Shown in pieces: positions 18,617-25,604 of a DNA stretch of 64,000 nt. The position numbers and the translations under genes are program-made. Within the stretch, counting starts at the first letter, position 1, and every line of letters starts with the position of its first letter. A model generated the notes under the pieces. That model was not told where the DNA came from, searched no databases, and was given only the letters and a program-made list of their open reading frames with translations. The DNA is from Stappia sp. BW2 (GTDB lineage Bacteria; Pseudomonadota; Alphaproteobacteria; Rhizobiales; Stappiaceae): the NCBI RefSeq assembly GCF_008107695.1, contig NZ_VIRG01000093.1, positions 62,001-126,000 on the forward strand, given 5' to 3'.

Positions 18617-19471
18617 TCACCTGTTCTGCTGTTCGAAAGCTCTCAGGCTTTCGGAACGGATCTGGTCGAGGCAGATCTTCTTCAGCGCCATGAACTCGGC
18701 CCCGGTCGCCATCGCCGGGTCGCGTGGACGCGGCAGCGTGACCTGAAGATCGTCGATGATCGAGCCCGGGCTGGCGCTCATGACCAGCACCCGGTCCGCC
18801 AGAAAGATCGCCTCGTCGACATCATGGGTGACGAAAACGACCGTGATGCCGAACTCGCTCCAGATCGACAGCAGATTTTCCTGCATCATCAGCCGGGTTT
18901 GGGCATCGAGCGCACCGAACGGCTCGTCCATAAGGAGCACCGAGGGGTAATTCGCGAGCGCCCGTGCAATCCCGACCCGCTGCTGCATGCCGCCGGAAAG
19001 CTCCGAGGGATATTTGTCTGCGAACCGGGACAGGCCGACCATTTCCAGGAACGTGTTGGCGATGGAGCTGCATTCGACATTGCTCCGACCGGCAACCTTT
19101 GGCCCGAAGGCTATGTTGTCGCGGATGGTCTTCCACGGAAACAGCGAATACTGCTGAAACACCATGCCGCGGTCCGGCCCCGGAGCCTTGACCGGCTTGC
19201 CATCGACGCTGACCACGCCGCTGGTGGGCGTGATGTATCCGGCGATCGAGCTTAGGAGGGTGGATTTTCCGCATCCGGAGGGGCCGAGGATGCAGACGAA
19301 TTCTCCGGGCTTGATATCAAGTGAGGTCTTCGTCACGGCCTGGTTGGCGTTGGCGCCTTTGCCGAAGACGATTTCGACATCCTCGATCACGATATGGCCA
19401 ATGTCCTTTTTGGAGGCGGCAAGGGCCCGGTGTGGAATGTGTTCCGTCAGAGACACGACTTGGGTGTTCAT
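18617..19471 (-). CDS. ABC transporter ATP-binding protein, nitrate/sulfonate/taurine type
   Basis: A 284-residue ATPase of the TauB/SsuB/NrtD class. It has Walker A GPSGCGKS (residues 63-70), the Q-loop near residue 106 (VFQQYSLFPW), signature LSGGMQQR (158-165), Walker B LLMDEPFGALD (D182-E183) and the switch His in FVTHDVDEA. The start MNTQVVS overlaps the preceding gene's stop (ATGA) and has AAAGGAG seven bases upstream. A longer frame reaching to about 20110 is antisense-like noise over the neighbouring gene. It energises the adjacent permease and works with the binding protein encoded at 21224-22600. Confidence 0.93.
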   Translation of the reverse strand: MNTQVVSLTEHIPHRALAASKKDIGHIVIEDVEIVFGKGANANQAVTKTSLDIKPGEFVCILGPSGCGKSTLLSSIAGYITPTSGVVSVDGKPVKAPGPDRGMVFQQYSLFPWKTIRDNIAFGPKVAGRSNVECSSIANTFLEMVGLSRFADKYPSELSGGMQQRVGIARALANYPSVLLMDEPFGALDAQTRLMMQENLLSIWSEFGITVVFVTHDVDEAIFLADRVLVMSASPGSIIDDLQVTLPRPRDPAMATGAEFMALKKICLDQIRSESLRAFEQQNR

Positions 19472-20178
19472 GCATGCACTCCTTTCGCAGAGGAAATCTT
19501 GTCTTGCTGATCTCTTGCGCTCGTGGCGGGTGTCCCGGGAGGGGTGGCGAGAGCCAGCGCGGTCGCCGCGAGCAGGCCATAGCCGCCCATTGTGAGATAC
19601 GGGCCGATCGGCTCGATCCAGAAGGACGCCGAGACACCGAGACCGAGCATGGACAGGCCGACGATCCACGATGGCGTGGCGCAGCACACGACCCAGCTCA
19701 TGGTGGCCGAGGTGAGCGCCACGAAGCCGGCACCCACACCCGTGGCGGTGCCCGCCTTGAACCGCGTTGCCGTGGAACACGCGCTCTTCGCTCTGAGCAG
19801 CAGGATGTTGACTGCGAGCAGACCGGCGAGGACGGCGACCAACATCACCTTGTAGGGCAGGATATTCAGCGCCCATTCGGAAATGCCGTGTCCGTAGTCG
19901 TAGTTCATGTAACCGAACTCGAGCAGGTATTCCTCGGCGACGATCGGAGGAACGTCGCTGAAGGAGGGCGTCGAGCGGAAGATGGTCCACACATTCTTCG
20001 GCCAGTTGTAGGCGGTCGCATAGTTTGGCAATGCGCCGAACCGGACGATCAGTGCCGCCATCAGCAGGAGATAATAGCCCACCGTGAAACCCGCGGTGAG
20101 CGCCAGCCACAGGCCGAGCCTGGACCGGATCGTACCGGCCGCAACCGCCAGTCTGGAACCGAGAGCGAGGGCCATCAT
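19468..20178 (-). CDS. Membrane protein with vicinal Cys-Cys motif, MerT-like segment, in ABC operon
   Basis: A 236-residue protein with about four to five membrane helices, coupled by ATGA overlaps to the permease gene upstream and the ATPase gene downstream. I do not recognise a characterised family for the whole protein. Its C-terminal region carries C165-C166 followed by P and LGLGVSASFWIEPIGPYL. This resembles the Cys-Cys...LG-V-S-...-EP-x-P pattern of MerT-type metal carriers. The large loop between helices 1 and 2 is Tyr/Phe-rich (about residues 50-100). It is not a second copy of the TauC-type permease. A thiol, metal or metal-thiolate transfer role is inference only. Confidence 0.7.
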   Translation of the reverse strand: MMALALGSRLAVAAGTIRSRLGLWLALTAGFTVGYYLLLMAALIVRFGALPNYATAYNWPKNVWTIFRSTPSFSDVPPIVAEEYLLEFGYMNYDYGHGISEWALNILPYKVMLVAVLAGLLAVNILLLRAKSACSTATRFKAGTATGVGAGFVALTSATMSWVVCCATPSWIVGLSMLGLGVSASFWIEPIGPYLTMGGYGLLAATALALATPPGTPATSARDQQDKISSAKGVHA

Positions 20179-21122
20179 CTTGCCCTCTTCTGCCAGGCCA
20201 GCAGTGGTTTCATGCCGATTTTCACTGCGTAGGTGGACAGTGTGCCAAGACCGCCGATCACCAGCATGCCGACGATGATGTCCGGGTAGTTGATCAGCGA
20301 GTAGGCGTTCCAGGTGAAATAGCCGATGCCGTACTGGCCGGAGATGATCTCACCGGCCAGCAGCGAGAACCAGCTCACCCCCATGCCGATGGCCAGGCCC
20401 GCCGCGATGCTCGGCAGGGCCGCCGGCAGGATAACGTGCCAGAAGATCTGTAGCCGGGATGCGCCGAGCGATTTTGCCGCCCGAACAAGCACCTCCGGCG
20501 TCTGCTCAACTCCGTGCAAGGTATTGAGAACGATTGGGAACAGAGCGCCCAGCAGCGTGATGTAGATGATCGAGGCTTCCTCGGTCGGCCACATCAGGAT
20601 AGCGAGCGGGATCCAGGCGACGGCCGGGATCGGGCGCAGAACCTCGATATAGGGATAGATCAGCGACCAGGCGATTTTCGAGCGTCCCATCAGAACACCC
20701 GCGGCAATTCCGATCACCGACGCGGTGACATAGCCGATCAGGATCCGCTGCATGGAAACACCGATATGGATATAGAACTCGCCGTCGCCGAGGTGCGTCC
20801 AGAAGGCCGCGAAAACCTTGCCGGGCGAGGGAATGTTTTCGAAATTGATGTAGAAATCGACCTTGTAAGCCGTCGCCAGCTGCCAGAACACAATGCCCGC
20901 GGCGAGCGAGACGAGACTCAATACGATACTGACCCCATGTTTCTTCAGAAGGTCGTAAGTGCTCGACGTGCAGCCGCGCACCGCCTTCAGAACATCCTTT
21001 CCGGACAGGCCGGGCGCGTCCGCGAAACCGACCAGGTCTTCCTTTCTTTGGGTGGGGGTGGAGGGCTCCGGCTCCGCATCCCTGACTTCGGCCACATCAG
21101 TGGCCTGACCCAAGTTACTCAT
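20175..21122 (-). CDS. ABC transporter permease, nitrate/sulfonate/taurine type
   Basis: A 315-residue TauC/SsuC-like permease with about six helices. The coupling-helix motif, the EAA-like loop AKSLGASRLQIFWHVILPAALPSI (about residues 225-247), contacts the ATPase. PIPAVAWIPLAILMWP (about 170) is typical of this class. The N-terminal 60 residues are hydrophilic and longer than usual. I chose MSNLGQ because GGAG lies six bases upstream; an ATG five codons earlier is also in frame. A 101-base gap containing strong hairpins separates it from the binding-protein gene. Confidence 0.92.
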   Translation of the reverse strand: MSNLGQATDVAEVRDAEPEPSTPTQRKEDLVGFADAPGLSGKDVLKAVRGCTSSTYDLLKKHGVSIVLSLVSLAAGIVFWQLATAYKVDFYINFENIPSPGKVFAAFWTHLGDGEFYIHIGVSMQRILIGYVTASVIGIAAGVLMGRSKIAWSLIYPYIEVLRPIPAVAWIPLAILMWPTEEASIIYITLLGALFPIVLNTLHGVEQTPEVLVRAAKSLGASRLQIFWHVILPAALPSIAAGLAIGMGVSWFSLLAGEIISGQYGIGYFTWNAYSLINYPDIIVGMLVIGGLGTLSTYAVKIGMKPLLAWQKRAR

Positions 21123-21186
21123 GAAACTCTCCCTCAATAGACGGCTGTGGACCCGGGCGCGAACGGGCGAAAATCAGGTGTTGCGA

Positions 21187-21210
21187 GCGCCGCGGAAATG
21201 GCCGCGGCGC
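21187..21210 (-). promoter_or_regulatory. GC-rich hairpin between binding-protein and permease genes
   Basis: A perfect 9-bp stem (GCGCCGCGG with CCGCGGCGC, 6-base loop) lies 13 bases after the binding-protein stop. An alternative 9-bp pairing, CCCGGGCGC at 21152-21160 with GCGCCCGGG at 21207-21215, overlaps the same arm, so the two are mutually exclusive. Such elements often let the binding protein be made in excess of its permease by mRNA protection or partial termination. Confidence 0.5.
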
Positions 21211-21223
21211 CCGGGTCAACGCA

Positions 21224-22600
21224 TTATTCGGTGGGAACGAAGGCCGCGACGGCGGTCGGTAGATCGATCACCTCGCCCTTGACCTCAGCCGCGTAGGCTT
21301 CCGCCTCCGGTTTGCGCAGGAAGGTTTCATAGGTGCCGTCTTCGCCGTGGACGAAATAGGCGGTCTTGCCGAAGAGCTTCAGGCCGGTCGACTTGTCGTA
21401 GACATAGGTCGCGTTGAGCTTGGCCCCGGTACCCTGGAACTCGGCAACGGCCTTGAGGAAGTCCGGCAGGCTTTCGTAGGTCAGGATACCGTCCCGGGAA
21501 TGCCAGATTTCAACAGGCAAGCCGGCATTTGCGGTTTCCGGATCGACCACCGTGGCCTTGTCGGCTTCGTAGTCCAGGCCAAGGTCGGAATAGGCCGCCT
21601 TGATATAATCCTCCGTGATCCAGGCATCGAAATCGAGCGGCGGGATCGCCTTTTCCTTCACCAGGACCGTATGGTCGAACTTCAGGGCATCGACCCAGCC
21701 GTCCTTGATGGTCGGATCGAGTGTCAGGTGACCGCCGTTTGAGAAGTAGATGTAGAGAACCTCTTTCTCCACGCCGGTCCATTTTTCCATCAGGTCGACG
21801 GCTTCGCTCGGATTTTCCTCGATCCACTGGCCGGCTTCGATCACGGCCTTCAGGAAGGCGGTGACGACCTCCGGATATTCCTCGGCGAAGTCCTGCCGGA
21901 CCACGACACCATGGAGGTAGGGAACACCGGCTTCGCTGCCGTCATAGATCTTCCGGCCCGTGCCGCGGAATTCCATGATTTCCGACCAGGGGCAGAAATC
22001 GGAGTGGGCGTCGATCTTGCCTGCCGCGATATTGGCGGCACCAACGGCCGGGCTCTGGTTCTTCAGCGACACCTCTTCCGTGATGCCTTCGTCCTGCATC
22101 GCCTTCAGCAGCATGCCCCAGGCGGCTGAACCGACCGGCGTCGACACCGACTTTCCCTTAAGCTGGTCGAAAGAATAGATGTCACTTTCCACCGGAACGA
22201 CGACAGCATTGCCGCTGCCCTTCAGATTGTAGCCGGTTCCGGCGACATAGAGCGTGCGCAGGGAATCCGTTTCCTGGAACTTGGCGCCGTTGACGATCAG
22301 CGGATAGTCGCCCATCACGCCGATATTCAGCTTGTTGGCCAGCATCTGGTTGGTGATCGGCCCGCCGGAGGAATAGTCTGCCCAGGTGATGTTGTAGTCG
22401 ACGTCCGCATAGGCGCCGTCCTTTGGCAGATATTTTTCGAGAAGTTTCTTTTCCTTCACCACGATGCCCGCGGTGTAGGTGTCCGTGCACATGCTCTGGT
22501 GACCGATCGCGATGTCGATGGTTTTGGCCAGTGCTGGCATGCCGGGGAGTGCGACCGCGAGTGCGAGCCCCAATCCGAATCCAAGTGTTGTGTGTTTCAT
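21224..22600 (-). CDS. ABC transporter substrate-binding protein, NMT1/TauA/SsuA-like
   Basis: A 458-residue periplasmic binding protein with a Sec signal (residues 1-25, ending ALA). NMT1/NrtA-type motifs follow, including WADYSSGGPITNQMLANKLNIGVMGDYPL and GSAAWGMLLKAM. It is longer than TauA/SsuA (about 320-340) and nearer NrtA length, with an extra C-terminal segment. Two Cys residues in ligand-facing positions (C38 in GHQSMC and one in HSDFCPW) are unusual for a secreted binding protein and could form a disulfide or touch a thiol ligand. The substrate is unknown. Linked genes argue for a sulfur compound rather than nitrate. The promoter is upstream in the 22601-23006 gap. Confidence 0.9.
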   Translation of the reverse strand: MKHTTLGFGLGLALAVALPGMPALAKTIDIAIGHQSMCTDTYTAGIVVKEKKLLEKYLPKDGAYADVDYNITWADYSSGGPITNQMLANKLNIGVMGDYPLIVNGAKFQETDSLRTLYVAGTGYNLKGSGNAVVVPVESDIYSFDQLKGKSVSTPVGSAAWGMLLKAMQDEGITEEVSLKNQSPAVGAANIAAGKIDAHSDFCPWSEIMEFRGTGRKIYDGSEAGVPYLHGVVVRQDFAEEYPEVVTAFLKAVIEAGQWIEENPSEAVDLMEKWTGVEKEVLYIYFSNGGHLTLDPTIKDGWVDALKFDHTVLVKEKAIPPLDFDAWITEDYIKAAYSDLGLDYEADKATVVDPETANAGLPVEIWHSRDGILTYESLPDFLKAVAEFQGTGAKLNATYVYDKSTGLKLFGKTAYFVHGEDGTYETFLRKPEAEAYAAEVKGEVIDLPTAVAAFVPTE

Positions 22601-23006
22601 AGCCTTCCCTCAAGTAGTGCCGCCTATCTCAGGACGGTTTTATTGGCGCAAATGCCGTGCCAGCTTGCGGGAAGTATTTTGGGCTGGAGCCGTAACCTAC
22701 TGACAAGAATAAGTATTTATCGGGATGACCGATTGTCTCGGTTAGACGGTATGGGGCGGGAAATGGGGTAAACGCTTATCCCGGCGGCAAGGTGCGCGGT
22801 TCTTGTGCATCGCGCCAAGCTTTTTTCTAATACAAGTTCGGAAAACCTGTATTATTTGATCACCTTTACCCCAGGCAGAAAAGACAAGTTTCAGCAACCC
22901 AAATGAAGAAGGGCGGCTCTTTTTCTTTTTGGAAATTTAGTGAAAAGACATCTGTGCTGCCCGATGCAAATCGCGCAGGAATGAATACTTTGAATTCTTC
23001 TCCGGA
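22601..23006. promoter_or_regulatory. Gene-free region upstream of the binding-protein gene
   Basis: These 406 bases lie between the tlpA-like stop and the binding-protein start, both on the minus strand. They contain the inverted repeat described at 22829-22853 and AT-rich tracts at about 22700-22730 and 22820-22865. No coding frame with family resemblance was seen. It is likely the main promoter of the importer-SCO-cytochrome transcript. Confidence 0.5.
22829..22853. promoter_or_regulatory. Inverted repeat, candidate GntR/UTRA operator
   Basis: Arms AATACAAGTT and AACCTGTATT (9 of 10 pairs) flank a 5-base spacer. HutC-subfamily GntR proteins bind AT-rich palindromes with TACA/TGTA cores, and such a regulator is encoded at 23537-24340 in the same cluster. 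The site lies about 230-250 bases ahead of the binding-protein start. Confidence 0.5.
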
Positions 23007-23543
23007 TCAGCTCAAGGACTTGAGGCCGGAAATCATGGCTGGAGAGTCCCAGACCCTTTCGCCAATGGCACCATAGATCACTTGCCCGGCACCATCCAGA
23101 ACATAGGTCACGGGCAGGCCGCGAATGTACCATTTGCTCGGAAGGTCCGTGTTCCGATCCAGCAGGACCGGAAGTCCGTCATGGTCGATTTTGCCCAGGA
23201 AATCCCGAACCCGGTCTTCCCGGTCGCCGACATTGACCGCAAGGACGGCGAAACGGTCCGGGTCCAGTTCCCGGCTCAGCCGGGCGAGCGTCGGCATTTC
23301 CTTGCGGCAGGGCGGACACCATGTCGCCCAGAAGGAGACAAGCACTGTCTTGCCGCGGTAGTCGCCGATCTGGTGAACGGTGCCGGCCAGGTCCGGAACG
23401 TTCAGTTCCGGCGCTTCGATTGCCAGCGGCGGTTTCACCAGCCCGAGCGATCTGAAATCGTGTTCCGCACCGTGGGCCGGGATCGCGGTTGCCGCGCAGG
23501 CCGCCAGTCCAAGCAAAATTTCGCGCCGGTTCACCTTCACCAT
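23007..23543 (-). CDS. TlpA-family exported thioredoxin-like protein
   Basis: A 178-residue thiol-disulfide oxidoreductase with an N-terminal NRREILLGLAACAATA signal or anchor and a thioredoxin domain bearing the W75-C76-P77-P78-C79 active site. RGLPVTYVLD supplies the cis-Pro, near residue 145. It is expected in the periplasm, reducing apo-cytochromes or Cu-site cysteines such as those of SCO or CuA proteins. The start MVKVNRRE overlaps the end of the GntR gene by seven bases; a start ten codons earlier is possible. A 406-base promoter region separates it from the next gene. Confidence 0.9.
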   Translation of the reverse strand: MVKVNRREILLGLAACAATAIPAHGAEHDFRSLGLVKPPLAIEAPELNVPDLAGTVHQIGDYRGKTVLVSFWATWCPPCRKEMPTLARLSRELDPDRFAVLAVNVGDREDRVRDFLGKIDHDGLPVLLDRNTDLPSKWYIRGLPVTYVLDGAGQVIYGAIGERVWDSPAMISGLKSLS

Positions 23544-24340
23544 CTTGGCACCCTGATCTTGAATTGATGACAATCCGGCCGCACGAACAGATGCTCATAA
23601 TCGATCGGCTTGCCGGATGCGTCGTAGGTCAGGCGTTCCGTACGGATCACGACATCACCTTCCTTCACATTCAGGAGGCGGCTTGTGTCCGCTTCAACCG
23701 GGATGACCGTCATGGTGATGTCGGCAAAGCCGATCTCGATGCCAAGCTGGTTCTCGATGAGCGCAAAGATGTCCATGTTAGGAAGATCGAGCTGCAGGAG
23801 TTTCTGGCCGATGACGAGCGGAAAATAACTCACATCGATGCTCATCGGTTCTTGTGCGGCGATGCGGATACGCCGGATCTTGACCAGGTCTTCCCCCCGT
23901 TTCAGGTTGAGCGCGGCTGCCGCATCCCCCGGCGCCGGAACGATCCCGGCGGACAGGACTTCGGAGCGGGTTTCGACCCCGAGGGGCGCCATCAACTCGC
24001 CGAAACCCTGGAGGCGTCCAAGGTCCTGGACGGCCTGTAGCGTGCAGACAAAATAGCCCTTGCCCTGATGACCGACGATCAGGCTCGCCTCGCGCAACAT
24101 GTTAAGGGCCAGCCGGATGGTGACCCGGCTGACCCCGAAACGTTTCATCAAGGCGCTTTCGCTTGGCAGATAGCTTCCCGGCGAATAGTCACCGGCGAGG
24201 ATGGCCTCCATCAGCGTATTGCCAATTTCCCTGTATTTCGGCAGACGGGAAGAGGCTGCGGTCAGCGAAGGGGTAGCCCGGAGGCGGCTGCCATCATGCG
24301 CCCTGGTCCGGTCCGCCAGCCTTTCCATCCCTCTGCCCAC
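23537..24340 (-). CDS. GntR-family regulator with UTRA ligand domain (HutC subfamily)
   Basis: A 267-residue regulator. Its winged helix spans about residues 35-105 (PSESALMKRFGVSRVTIRLALNMLREASLI). The UTRA effector domain spans about residues 125-260 (EDLVKIRRIRIAAQEPMSIDVSYFP; TERLTYDASGKPIDYEHLFVRPD). UTRA domains bind small metabolites, so it probably senses the pathway substrate or a product. It lies inside the cluster between the HEAT-repeat and TlpA genes. The first 30 residues look non-domain, so a later start is possible. The likely operator is the palindrome at 22829-22853. Confidence 0.9.
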   Translation of the reverse strand: MGRGMERLADRTRAHDGSRLRATPSLTAASSRLPKYREIGNTLMEAILAGDYSPGSYLPSESALMKRFGVSRVTIRLALNMLREASLIVGHQGKGYFVCTLQAVQDLGRLQGFGELMAPLGVETRSEVLSAGIVPAPGDAAAALNLKRGEDLVKIRRIRIAAQEPMSIDVSYFPLVIGQKLLQLDLPNMDIFALIENQLGIEIGFADITMTVIPVEADTSRLLNVKEGDVVIRTERLTYDASGKPIDYEHLFVRPDCHQFKIRVPRW

Positions 24341-24362
24341 GTTGTGCCTCTCCCCTTGCCGA

Positions 24363-24381
24363 AATGCTGCTCTGCAGCATT
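24363..24381. terminator. Perfect palindrome after the HEAT-repeat gene
   Basis: AATGCTGC and GCAGCATT pair perfectly around a TCT loop, one base past the HEAT-repeat stop and 22 bases before the GntR start. No U-run follows on the minus strand. It could be an intrinsic stop, an mRNA processing hairpin, or a regulator site in front of the GntR gene. Confidence 0.4.
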
Positions 24382-24382
24382 G

Positions 24383-25336
24383 TTACTCAATTTGCCCCAA
24401 AGCCCAACGAACATTTTTGCGAACGTCCGGATCCGGATCGTCCACGAGGTCTTCCAGGAATGGCAGGGCCGACCTGTCGGCAATCTCGCCAAGCGCCGCC
24501 GCAGCCTCCTTGCGCAGGTTCGAGGTCTGCTCTTCGAGCTGCGCTCCGATTTTCGCCACCGCAGCGGTCACCTTCAGTTTTCCCAGGCTGCGCACGGCCT
24601 TGACCCGGACCTGCCAATACGGATCGTCGAGCAGCGGAATGAGCGGCCCACCGTCACCGGTCGTGGAGATCTTGCCAAGCACTTCCGCCGCGATCTCGCG
24701 AACGGCCCAATGCTCGTCCATGAGTGCCGTCAGCAGGGCATCCCGGGCATGCGAGGATTTCGAAAAGGCGAGCGCCCCAACCGCGGTGCGACGCACCTCC
24801 GGGTCGTCATCCCGGCAGCTGGCGATCAGCGCCGGCAGGGCTTCTTCGGCCTTCAGATATCCGACAACCCCGACAGCCTGGATCCTGACTGCCGTTACGG
24901 GATCCTTCATGCCTTCGATGCCATTGGCCAGGGCATCGGGACGGCGCAGCTGCTTCAGGCCGAGCAGCGCCCCTTCCCTCACCTTTGCGTCTTCATGGTT
25001 GGTCAGGGCCAGTAGCGGATCCGCTGATTTCGGGTCCTTGAGCTCAGCGAGGCTGTCTGCTGCGGTTTTGGAAACCTTGCTGTCGGTATCCTGAAGGGCC
25101 TGGCACAAGGCCGTCGCAGCCTCCAGTCCGTCGAATTCGCCGAGCGCGATTGCCGCTTGCAGGCGCACGTCGGCGCTGCTGTCGGCAACGGCTCGGGCGA
25201 TCAGCGGGATTGCATCCGGATCAGCCGTGTCGGCCAGACCCATGACCGCCACTCGGCGTATCGCCGGATCGGGATCCGACAACCTTGCGTCCAGATCCTC
25301 AAGATCGTTCTCGTCTTCGAAGGGTTCGAACACCAT
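24383..25336 (-). CDS. HEAT-repeat protein linked to AprA-like flavoprotein
   Basis: A 317-residue soluble protein made almost entirely of about ten HEAT/PBS-lyase-type repeats of roughly 31 residues. Examples of the repeat core are DPDPAIRRVAVMGLAD, DSSADVRLQAAIALGE, DDDPEVRRTAVGALAF, DPYWQVRVKAVRSLGK and DPDPDVRKNVRWALGQ. There is no signal peptide, and it is acidic overall. Such solenoids act as scaffolds or as assembly factors for cofactor enzymes. The start follows a very strong AGGAGGAGG ribosome-binding site inside the end of the ferredoxin gene's spacer (13-base gap). Its position directly after the flavoprotein-ferredoxin pair suggests that it assembles or bridges that complex. Confidence 0.88.
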   Translation of the reverse strand: MVFEPFEDENDLEDLDARLSDPDPAIRRVAVMGLADTADPDAIPLIARAVADSSADVRLQAAIALGEFDGLEAATALCQALQDTDSKVSKTAADSLAELKDPKSADPLLALTNHEDAKVREGALLGLKQLRRPDALANGIEGMKDPVTAVRIQAVGVVGYLKAEEALPALIASCRDDDPEVRRTAVGALAFSKSSHARDALLTALMDEHWAVREIAAEVLGKISTTGDGGPLIPLLDDPYWQVRVKAVRSLGKLKVTAAVAKIGAQLEEQTSNLRKEAAAALGEIADRSALPFLEDLVDDPDPDVRKNVRWALGQIE

Positions 25337-25349
25337 CTTGTCCTCCTCC

Positions 25350-25583
25350 TCAGCGCAGCAGATAGGGGATGTTGACGGTGACTGCATCGGTCGGGCAATC
25401 GGCCTCGCAGGGCATGCAGTACCAGCACTCGTCATATTTCATGTAGGCCTTGCCGGTCAGGTCGCTGATGCGCAGCACGTCGAGCGGGCAGACGTCGACA
25501 CAGACGGTGCAGCCCTTGTCGGCAATGCATTTTCCTTCATCGACCACGACGGGAACGGTTGTCGGCGTATTGGCAATGGGCAT
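25350..25583 (-). CDS. AprB-like 2x[4Fe-4S] mini-ferredoxin
   Basis: A 77-residue ferredoxin with two four-Cys sets: C19-x5-C25-x2-C28-x3-C32-P and C53-x2-C56-x2-C59-x3-C63-P. The second set (DECWYCMPCEADCP) strongly recalls the DQCWECYSCVKICP block of dissimilatory APS reductase beta subunits. The first set's widened spacing is also AprB-like. The long C-terminal tail of AprB, which wraps the alpha subunit, is missing. The gene lies 21 bases after the AprA-like flavoprotein gene, so the two products almost certainly form a complex, with the ferredoxin passing electrons to or from the flavin. Confidence 0.9.
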   Translation of the reverse strand: MPIANTPTTVPVVVDEGKCIADKGCTVCVDVCPLDVLRISDLTGKAYMKYDECWYCMPCEADCPTDAVTVNIPYLLR

Positions 25584-25604
25584 GGGTGTCTCCGTGCGTT
25601 CGGA

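Noticed and set aside
18617-20110. ABC ATPase with a 213-residue N-terminal extension
   Set aside because: The extension overlaps the membrane-protein gene in another frame; a strong ribosome-binding site and ATGA overlap mark the start at 19471.
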